A stretch of DNA of 64,000 nucleotides from Megamerina dolium (lineage: Eukaryota; Arthropoda; Insecta; Diptera; Megamerinidae). Positions within the stretch are counted from its first letter, which is position 1. Each line of letters starts with the position of its first letter. Below are positions 55,883-64,000 of this stretch, one piece after another. The position numbers and the translations under genes are program-made. The notes under the pieces are model-generated. The model was not told where the DNA came from. It did not search any database and saw only the letters and a program-made list of their open reading frames with translations. Location of the stretch: assembly GCA_963854835.1 (NCBI GenBank), contig OY978525.1, positions 62,087,355 to 62,151,354 on the forward strand, given 5' to 3'.

Positions 55883-57535
55883 ATGGACAAGAAATCCTAC
55901 GAATCATTAGCAACAGAGCTAGACGTGGCAATAACCGAGGCAATCGACTTCGTGTGGAGCTTGATTAAGCACCACAGCACATACGAGCAATTCCAGCTCA
56001 TAAAATCAAAGGTGCATCACTGAAAGGTACTAACTCCAATTCAGGAATTAGACGCCACGTTAACAGAGCTAAAAGAACTATTAAAAAGCCAGGCTGAAGC
56101 AGCCTTAAAACAAAAGGACGATTTAGAGGCAGCAGAGGTACAAATTAGGGCTCTGCGAACTCAGATCGCAAAACAGGGATCCAACGCGGAACAGCTAGAA
56201 GTAGAGATTACTAAGACTCTTAATAGAAATAAGGAATTATAAGATTTACTAAAAGAAAAGGACATTTCAAAAGAAATTATAGAGAAAAGGCTCAGAACCT
56301 CGGTTGACTCTGAGCAGCTAAGTGCACTCCAGGCAAAAGAGAGGAATCTCGAAAGAGAACGGTGCATAGCACAGGAGACACCTCTCCGTCGTCGTACACC
56401 AGTACGAAAAACACAACTAGAAGTACAACCTGAAGTAAGGCTAAAAATGCGAATTGACGAAATTGCACAGACCGTCAGTAGACTAGTCCCAGTACTCACT
56501 GGAGTGGAGTCTAAAGATTTGAGGACGGAACTACACCAGTTCATTTCTGGGTGCGAATTAGCAAGAAAAGCCATAAAACCTGACTAGTGTGAAGATTTCG
56601 TAGCATGTATAAAACAGCGACTATATGGTGATGCCTATAACTTGGTGCTAAGTAAGAAATTAGCTAATATAGAAGAATTGTATACACTTCTGCGAAACAC
56701 ATATTTGAAGACCGTTCGCCTGGAACCTCTCACGCACTAAATACAAGTCGCACGCCAACTATCTCAGGAATATATACGTGTTTTTGCAAGGAGATTAGGT
56801 GATTTACAATCCACGGCGATACAATGTATTAAGAATAGATATGGTGGGGTCGGAGACCAAGCGTTGTTAAAAGAGCTAGAGGGGTATGCGAGGACATATT
56901 TTATATCAGGCCTTCAAGATCCATTGTTAAAAACTCATATGCTATGTAAGACGGGCACGTTAGAAGAATTAGCAGAGGAGGCCGTAAATACGGGTATTCT
57001 GCTCGAAAGAGGACCACGATTCAATCAGTTTAATATGGGAACATTATATTCAAACGACGTTCACCAGACTGAGGCCAGTAATACAGTGGCATTTCACCAG
57101 AACAGAAATGACAAGATGCCACTCGGAGTGAACAAATACCAACATAATAACGTAAGACCCCAAAATAGCCAAAGGAAAGTTCCTACCTGCTCCTTCTGCG
57201 ACAAAAAAGGGCATACTAGAGATGACTGTTTTAAAAGAAAAAATATGCCCTATTGCATAAAGTGTAAAAAATACGGACATGAGTTCAATATGTCATGCAT
57301 ACCTTTTAGCAACAACAGGTCACAAGGAAAAGGTAATCAAACACCTGCACCTACTAAGGGAGGGCAAGAAAGCAAAGTCCCTAATCGCGGAAATCCGGAG
57401 GCCAAATGTTTTTTCTGTAAGAAGCTGGGACACAGGATCGCCGACTGTTATAAACGCAAAGAATGGGAAAAAACCCAGGGAAACTACGGGGGCCCAGGTA
57501 CGACCAATAAACCGGGAACCCCAAAATGTTGCTAA
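55883..57535 (+). pseudogene. Gypsy G Gag with four nonsense codons
   Basis: A single frame from MDKKSYESLATELDVA (55883) to TPKCC-stop (57535), broken only by four in-frame stops (about 56022, 56239, 56584, 56738) and no frameshift that I can see. Residues ~60-170 are a Glu/Lys-rich coiled coil (ELDATLTELKELLKSQAEAA). ~190-330 are capsid-like, with a long helix (QALLKELEGYARTYFISGLQ). Three CCHC knuckles at the end: CSFCDKKGHTRDDC, CIKCKKYGHEFNMSC, CFFCKKLGHRIADC. It forms the virus-like particle. The next ORF overlaps in another frame, implying programmed frameshifting between gag and protease. Confidence 0.8.
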
Positions 57536-58133
57536 AAGTAGGCCAGTTGAAATGGAAGGTGTCAGTTATGCGTCCTTAGAGATTGTTGACACACCCTCCA
57601 AGTTAGATAGCAAGATGAAGGAAGTTGGTAGTCAAGCGTCCAGGGGGATTGTTGAACCATCTTTTCCATCCAGTAATAACAAACATGGCTACTGTTTGGG
57701 AGTCTCTGATGTAGATGATGTATTCATTGAGTTTCCGTGTGAGGAAGCAAAAAATGGAAAACTTATTTTACTTGTAGACTCTGGGGCAGATACCAGTTTA
57801 ATAAAGTCATCAGTAATTAATGAATCTGTTAGCAAGAAGCGACATTTAAGGACAAATCTTAGTGGTGCATTTGGAGGATTTGTCAGCATATTAGGGTCAG
57901 TAGCAGTCCAACACGATAGGACTAAAGATTTGATTTTAAAACTACACTTAATCTCTGAAGAGAGAGGGATACTTGCTAATGGTATCCTAGGTAGAGACAA
58001 TTTATGGAACCGATCGGTTATCAATAATATGAAAAAGAAGCTGATTTTCTTTGAACGAAAACAGCATTTGATGACTTTACTTCTCAAACTGTTGAACGAG
58101 GGTAATAGAATACTACATACTACACACCAGTGA
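57530..58133 (+). pseudogene. Gypsy G protease
   Basis: Reads MEGVSYASLEIVDTPSKLDS, then LILLVDSGADTSLIKSSVIN with the aspartic protease motif DSGA (~57779), and GILANGILGRDNLWN (~57965). Ends HTTHQ-stop at 58133, where the homologous reading continues one base out of frame, so a frameshift is likely there. Confidence 0.75.
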
Positions 58134-58139
58134 GGCTGT

Positions 58140-61018
58140 AGTACCTGGGAGAACTATGAAGGTAGTTCCCATTAAAGTAAATACAAATTTAGAAGCTATT
58201 ATAGTAGAGAAACAGGAAGTATCTCCTGGAATATATTTAGGTGAGACATTGGCCAGTGTGACGGACAACACAGTTTATGTCCCAATGCTCAACCCGAATA
58301 TAGATTTATATATTGTAAATAATAAGCTGAAAATTAATATAATTAAATTTAATCATTCAGAATACGAAGAATACGACATAGCTCATAAAATAAATAACAT
58401 CAAGGAAACTAATTGCCAAAAAAGTGTTACCAAAATATTAGAAAAAATTAAACTAGACGAAAACTTAAACATTGAGGAAAATAGTGCCATAGATGGAATA
58501 CTTAAGTCATTCCACGATTTATTTTTTTGGAAGGCGACAAACTGTCTCACACCACGGGTATAAAACACAATACCAATAAAACCAGACCAGGCGCCAATCA
58601 ACCAAAGGCAGTACAGGCTACCAGAAGCGCATAAGGAGGAAATCAATAAGCAAGTAAAGAAAATGTTGGAAGACGGCGTAATTATTCCCAGCTCATCGCC
58701 CTGGAATTCTCCCATAATTTTGGTACCAAAGAAAGCGGGACAAGATGGTAAAAGAAAATTCAGGCTAGTAGTAGATTTCAGAATATTAAATGACGCCACT
58801 ATTAAACAAGTTTTTCCCATTCCACGCATCGATGAAATATTAGACCAGTTACGTCATTGTAGATATTTCACTACACTTGATTTGGCCAGTGGGTATCATC
58901 AAGTGTTATTGAAATAATCAGACAGAGTAAAAACAGCGTTTAGTACAGGTGTTTGGCACTATGAATTTAACAGAATGCCATTCGGCTTAACAGGAGCCCC
59001 TGCCACCTTCCAAAGACTAATGAACCATGTACTAACAGGACTTCAAGGTATAGATTGTTTTGTCTACTTGGATGACATCGTCGTCTATGGTCAGAACTTG
59101 GTACAACATGAGTCGCGTTTACGAAGAGTATTTGGACTTTTACGTAAACATAACTTGAAGTTAAATACAGAAAAGTGCCAGTTTCTACGAAAAGAGATAA
59201 TTTATCTAGGCCATAAGTGCACTGAGGAAAGGGCATTGCCAGATCCCAGTAAGGTAGAATGTGTCAAAAATATTCCTGTTCCAAGAAATAGGAAAGATGT
59301 TCAGGCATTCTTAGGTTTACTAAACTATTATAGAAAGTTTGTTGAAAATATGGCAAGCATAACGCTACCAATTAACAAATTATTAAGAAAAGATGCAAAA
59401 TTTGAATGTACCGATAAATGTCAGAAAGCTTTTAAAAAATTGAAGGAGGCAATTCGCTCTCCACCAATTTTAACTTATCCACATTTTTCCGAACCTTTCG
59501 TGCTGACAACAGATGCCAGCAATGAAGCTTTGGGTGCAGTTCTATCGCAAGGTGAAATTGGAAAAGGTCGACCAATAGCCTTTGCGAGCAGAGCACTCAG
59601 TGATACTGAGAAAAGATATTCCACCATTGAAAAGGAATTCTTGGCTATCGTGTGGGCTGTAAAGAACTATAGAGCTTATCTACTCGGTAGACCATTCAAA
59701 GTCTACACTGACCATCAGCCCTTACGTGAAACTGCCAATCTGAAAGACCAGACATCTCGCTTGGCACGTTTCAAACATAAACTATCAGAATTTGATTTTG
59801 AAATAATTTATAAACCAGGCAAAAGCAACTTGAACGCGGATGCCCTCAGCAGAGTTCCACAAACGAATCAAGAGTCCACAATGGTTGTGACTCGTTCTAT
59901 GGCAAGGAATAAAGTCGACAAGACCGAAAGCCAAGAAGAGCCTGAAGAAAGCTCTGGTGACGAGTTAGAACTAGATGAAAATGCAGAAAATCAGGAGAAC
60001 AATAATGCGGAACTTCTCACTGATGAGAAGGATATATCGACAATACTTCGCAACTTACATGATTCACCTTTAGGAGGGCATCAGGGTGCTTTGAAAACTT
60101 ATTTAAGGATTAGAAGACAGTACAGGTGGAAAGGTATGCGAAGCCAGATTAAAGAATATGTTAAAAATTGTAAAAAATGTCAAACTAACAAGAGCTCAAG
60201 GCTCACGAAAATGCCAATGATATTAACTGATACGCCATCTAAGCCATTTGAAAAGGTATATATGGACATGGTAGGAATTCTTTCAGAGACGACATCTGGA
60301 AACAAATACATACTTACATTTCAAGATGATTTTTCCAAATTTTTTATTTGTGTATCTATACCAGATACTGAAGCTAGCACGGCAGCAAAAGCGTTTTACA
60401 ACGAAGTTATTGCACGATATAACATATCAAAAATTTTAGTGACTGATAATGGTACAAATTTCACTTCGAAACTGTTTTTTGATACATGCAAGATGCTGGG
60501 TGTTAAAAAATTGCATATAACACTGTACCATCCACAAGCAAATGGTTCTTTAGAAAGGAGCCACAGACCTTTAGCAGAATATTTTAGGAGTTTTGTTAAA
60601 GAAGATGGTTCAAATTGGTACCAATGGTTAGCATCAGCGATGCACGTACACAATAACACCATACATACTCCGACAAAACGTACACCATTCAGTGTTCTTC
60701 AAAAAGATCACCGCTGTACAATACAGACGATCAAAATAAAGTATTAAAATACCAACTACAAAGGTCACACGAGTTAGTAAGGGAAAATCAGGAAAAAGCA
60801 AAGAAATCAGCTAAAATTCAATACGACAAAGGGATCCACCCTATAATTTTTAAAATAGGTGATAAAGTATTACTGAGAAACCAGACTAGAAAAATAAATT
60901 TAGTCCCATCTGGACTGGACCATACGAAGTGATATATGTGGACAGTCCAGTAACGACGACTATTAAAATCGGACAAAATGGTAAAAAGTACAACTTACTA
61001 GAACATTTTTATCAATAA
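58140..61018 (+). pseudogene. Gypsy G Pol: RT, RNase H, integrase
   Basis: One frame from ~58140 to 60720 with only two stops (58561 and 58915), then two frameshifts near the 3' end. RT: GVIIPSSSPWNSPIILVPKK, LVVDFRILND, YFTTLDLASGYHQV, MPFGLTGAPATFQRL, catalytic VYLDDIVVYGQ (~59065). RNase H: LTTDASNEALGAVLSQ, YSTIEKEFLAIVWAVK, YTDHQPL, NLNADALSRVP. Integrase: LGGHQGALKTYLRIRR..CKKCQ zinc domain, YMDMVG (D), VTDNGTNFTSKLFF (D), HPQANGSLERSHRPLAEY (E). 58975-60747 is open for 590 codons. Pol ends KKYNLLEHFYQ at 61018. The SLERSHR motif hints at an mdg3/blastopia-type lineage (tentative). No env. Confidence 0.88.
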
Positions 61019-61093
61019 GTAGTAGTAGTTTAACGAAGTAATAGTATTTGTGGTAGAAAAAAAAAAATTCAGTTAGGATATAAAATACAATAG

Positions 61094-61901
61094 TGTGAAG
61101 TAAAAATTATTAGTTAAGCTTCACACAATAATTTAATAAAACCATTCCACCCAAACTTAGATTAATACTAAATTCGATGATCCAAACCTCTACAAATAAC
61201 ACCCTACAATAACATAATACCAAGTATGCATAAAAGCATGAGAACGAAATGTACAAAACAAAGATACAAGAGAATAAAATTTTTAGACCAAGCAAAATAC
61301 ATAATACTACAAAAATGCAAAAAACAAAATCCCGTACAAAAAAAATTAATTAATAGCACGTTGACCATATTAAGCAAAATGCATAACAATGCATTAACTT
61401 CTCAACAACGTGAGAACGACACTCAAAATAATATCGCATATAGATATCCAAGAATCAAATTTCAAACAAAATGCACAAGCAATTGCACAATTATGAAAAA
61501 TGCAAGATAATATAATCATAATACATCATGAATCAAATGTCGTTTTATAATATGCTGACCTTAGATGTAGGGAAATAAATTTACGACTGACAATTATGGG
61601 AATTGTATTAGAATTGCATTTATATTGTTTGGCCATATACCTATATATAAGTTATAATGAAGTTCTATTATTAAGTATCTAATTATATTATTATTGTGAA
61701 TTATATTATATTACTATTGCAATAGAGTAACTATGAATTCATCTCTATTTAGTACATACATATTGATACAACTGTGTAAACCGTTGACTTGTATGCTCTT
61801 ATAAAATTGAAATATGATATTAAATTTAATTGTTAAAAAACCACAGCTGGTGTGAGACAGTAAATTTCGTTGTCGACAACAAAAATTATTGTTGTTCAAC
61901 A
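61094..61901 (+). repeat. LTR of a further retroelement (left end uncertain)
   Basis: The right end TTGTTCAACA (61901) is defined by the following primer-binding site. No second copy is visible, so the left end is a guess, at TGTGAAG (61094), just after the purine-rich tract that follows gypsy G. Very AT-rich; the short frame at 61226-61510 is low complexity. Confidence 0.45.
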
Positions 61902-61904
61902 TTT

Positions 61905-61921
61905 TGGCGCCCGAGCAGGGA
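61905..61921 (+). other. Primer-binding site of the element at 61094
   Basis: TGGCGCCCGAGCAGGGA after TTT. The same site, with one change, occurs at 118-134, so the two elements probably use the same tRNA primer. No gag follows: recognisable leader lasts to about 62330 and the sequence then changes character. Confidence 0.65.
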
Positions 61922-62765
61922 CTTAAAAAGAAAAGTTTATTTTTTTTGTGTTTAAAGTTTAATTTTCTTAAGAGTCTAACATACATAAAAAAGTGAACGT
62001 TAGTGACTGATCCAAAAAATTGTGCGAAGAAGAGCCTTGCGAGGATTCAACATTAGGATCAGCAAGCGAAGACTGGCTTCAGGACTATCAGGAGAGTTGT
62101 CGGCTGCGTACATCGAAGGAAAGTGGTAACAAAAAATGAAAGTATCAGGAATGAATAAGGTACTGTAAATGATAAATTCAGTAGACAATAGCTTGTGGTT
62201 AATAAAACATATATCAGTGAAAAATATAAAATTTGCGATAACGTTATTCATTGATTTACGGTTCAAATGATAAAGACCGTTTTGAAAAGTAACTGGGCAA
62301 CCGTTAATTAGACGCAAGTCTATTTTTTTACTAAATTAAGAAATTTTATTTGAACATTTCGCAAGTTTATGCTAAACAATTAAATATATGGCCTACAAAC
62401 ATTTCCTATAAATGTGGTAGCAGTTGGAAAAACACTGAAAATTCATTTATTCAATTTGCACTGATAACAAGTTCTCAAAAGAACGAACGAAGTTTTAGTT
62501 GAGCACATATCGAATTTACGGTATTATTATCAAACGTTGTGCAATTGCATTTGTTATCGTCACTTTCTAGCCAAACTGCTTGTATTTTAAAATTTGAACG
62601 TACATCTGTGTTGGTAGAAACTTCGGGTTCATATTCTCATTAATTGTGCAGTTGGATTTGATGTCGGTTTTCTCTTCAGTAAGTTGCATAATGTTGGGAA
62701 CATTTTTATCTGCTATTTGTTTGTGGAACCATTGAAATAAAAAACGAAAAAAAAAAAAAAAAAAG
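61922..62765. other. Leader-like and AT-rich sequence, no gene
   Basis: 61922-62330 looks like a retroelement leader following the PBS. 62330-62765 is unassigned, ending in a 14-base A run (62751-62764). No coding potential seen. Confidence 0.4.
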
Positions 62766-63180
62766 CATATTGATCATATGGATCGTTGTCGTCGCTCTCA
62801 CTGTTGATTGCTAGAATATTAACAGTTTGAAAATCCTTACATTACTAATACATATTGATCATATGAATCGTTGTCGTCGCTCTCACTCTGTTAATTGCTA
62901 GTATATTAACAGTTTGAAAATCCTTACATTACTAATACATATTGATCATATAAATCGTTGTCGTCGCTCTCACTCGTTAATTGCTAGTATATTAACAGTT
63001 TGAAAATCCTTACATTACTAATACATATTGATCATATGAATCGTTGTCGTCGCTCTCACTCTGTTAATTGCTAGTATATTAACAGTTTGAAAACCATTAA
63101 ATTATAAAAACATATCGATCATATGAATCGTTCTCGTTGTTATACCTCTGTTGTGCTTGGTACATTAACATTTATAAACC
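62766..63180 (+). repeat. Tandem repeat, ~5 units of 85-87 bp
   Basis: Units start CATATTGATCATATG at 62766, 62851, 62938, 63024 and 63111. Each contains GTCGTCGCTCTCACT, TTAATTGCTAGTATATTAAC and CAGTTTGAAAATCCTTAC. The first four units are about 95% alike; the fifth is more diverged. It lies 0.5-1 kb before the BEL gag start, so it is probably LTR or 5' leader of that element. Confidence 0.92.
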
Positions 63181-63730
63181 ATTCAATCCATTGCGCCTTG
63201 AATGGTAATTGTTTGTGCATCTATAAAGATATTGTCAGACACAATTTGGTTTTTTGGTTTGAATTTTGAAGTTTAAAGTTGCCGCGACAATTGTTGGTGT
63301 TATTGTTGTGAATATACAACGTAAACACATATACACATACACTATACATTGGAGTTTTGAGTGTGGTACCAAACGTATATCTAATAAATACGTACATTGT
63401 TGATGATTGCCATATTAAGTTAACCAAAAGGAAAGATTTCGTTTTTTAAATAAATAAATAAAAGCACATTGAACAATACGTAAATTGTTTTTCTTTTTTA
63501 ATTGCTGGGTTGCTTCGCTATCTAGAAAATATTATAGGGTGCTGGTTAATTCGTCATTTTGTAATTAAATCGAGATTGTCTAACTATTTGCTTGAATTAA
63601 ATTGAACATTTGGAAACAAATTGTATTCGACTAGATTCAATATTGTTGGTACTTCCTCATCTTGGAGGTCTTATAGCTGACCGGATATAAACATTTATTA
63701 AACGTAACAAATTACTAAATAATTACGATC

Positions 63731-64000
63731 ATGCCTGGAAGTTTGAGCGATGAAGCAGCTTCTGTTCAAAAGCCGAGTACTTTAAGACAGCAAAGAGCAA
63801 CAGCGCGTGGTAATATAACACGTATCAAAAACATGCTTGATAATCCAACGGTAACTTGGAATGTTATAGATTTGGAATGCCGGCTAGAAATCTTAGATTC
63901 TTATATTAAACAAATAATGGCATACCAAACCAAGATCGAGAGGGAGGATCCTGACGATGACCGAAGAGGCGATATCGAGGATCTTTGCATAAGTGCTAAA
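63731..64000 (+). CDS. BEL/Pao Gag, N-terminus (runs off the window)
   Basis: ATG at 63731, open for 90 codons to the edge. Reads LRQQRATARGNITRIKNML, then LECRLEILDSYIKQIMAYQT: the helical N-terminal start typical of Pao/BEL Gag proteins, preceding the DUF1759 region. The context AATTACGATCATG is reasonable. This is a separate element from the BEL at 9817, which lacks its gag start. Plus strand; its LTR should lie upstream, perhaps including the 86-bp repeats. Confidence 0.65.
   Translation, partial: MPGSLSDEAASVQKPSTLRQQRATARGNITRIKNMLDNPTVTWNVIDLECRLEILDSYIKQIMAYQTKIEREDPDDDRRGDIEDLCISAK

Noticed and set aside
61226..61510. 94-codon plus-strand frame
   Set aside because: Low-complexity Lys/Asn/Gln-rich reading of AT-rich LTR sequence; no domain.
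62766..63180. Possible CRISPR-like array
   Set aside because: The units are contiguous 85-87 bp tandem copies with no unique spacers, in a eukaryotic transposon context.

Overview
This 64 kb window is eukaryotic and almost certainly from an insect. The element families (BEL/Pao, Jockey, LOA, RTE, mariner of the DD41D and Mos1-like types, PIF/Harbinger) and the AT-rich intergenic DNA fit a dipteran; a tephritid fruit fly is my best guess (inference from the rosa-type DD41D mariners). I see no host protein gene, tRNA, rRNA or CRISPR array. Nearly all of the sequence that can be explained is transposable elements, many nested inside one another, so the window reads as a gene-poor, heterochromatin-like transposon nest.

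Layout. 1-3446: decayed Ty3/gypsy element whose 3' LTR is split by a DD34D mariner. 3836-5397 and 7648-8175: two non-autonomous PIF/Harbinger elements sharing terminal inverted repeats (TIRs) and TTA target duplications; the first keeps only the Myb-like accessory gene. 8252-23905: an old Jockey element (A, minus strand) interrupted by a rearranged BEL/Pao element (9817-18794, target-site duplication (TSD) GTATT) and a full-length RTE element (20147-23480, TSD GTTAGAGTGA). 23992-30013: an internally deleted DD41D mariner split by a Ty3/gypsy element (24559-29861, TSD ATCTG) whose two LTRs each contain a long (TA)n tract. 30116-38250: a CsRn1-like gypsy (minus) interrupted by a second Jockey (30451-34772, TSD ACACGATTCT) and two short RTE tails. 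38250-45778: another gypsy (minus) interrupted by a LOA-clade element (39479-44192, TSD GACAGG). 45779-48188: a Mos1-like mariner fragment, a gypsy integrase scrap and a nearly complete DD41D mariner. 48207-50723: a two-gene PIF/Harbinger. 50741-51161: a MITE. 52900-54960: a heavily decayed gypsy. 54988-61018: a better preserved gypsy with 5' LTR, gag, protease and pol. 61094-61921: the LTR end and primer-binding site of a further element. 62766-63180: an 86-bp tandem repeat. 63731-64000: start of a BEL/Pao gag running off the window.

The most unusual object is the BEL/Pao element at 9817-18794. Its two 669-bp LTRs are in direct orientation and bounded by a perfect 5-bp TSD, so it integrated as a unit. 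Inside, the gag-protease-RT-RNase H-integrase block is inverted relative to the LTRs, PBS, env and polypurine tract. A 436-bp protease segment is present twice in inverted orientation. The minus-strand copy is spliced in frame to the integrase C-terminus and a baculovirus-F-like env, giving an uninterrupted 976-codon frame. One junction lies exactly on the primer-binding site. This looks like a product of aberrant reverse transcription.

All translations and boundaries were read by eye. Element ends supported by TIRs or TSDs are reliable to a few bases; lineage names within Ty3/gypsy are tentative.
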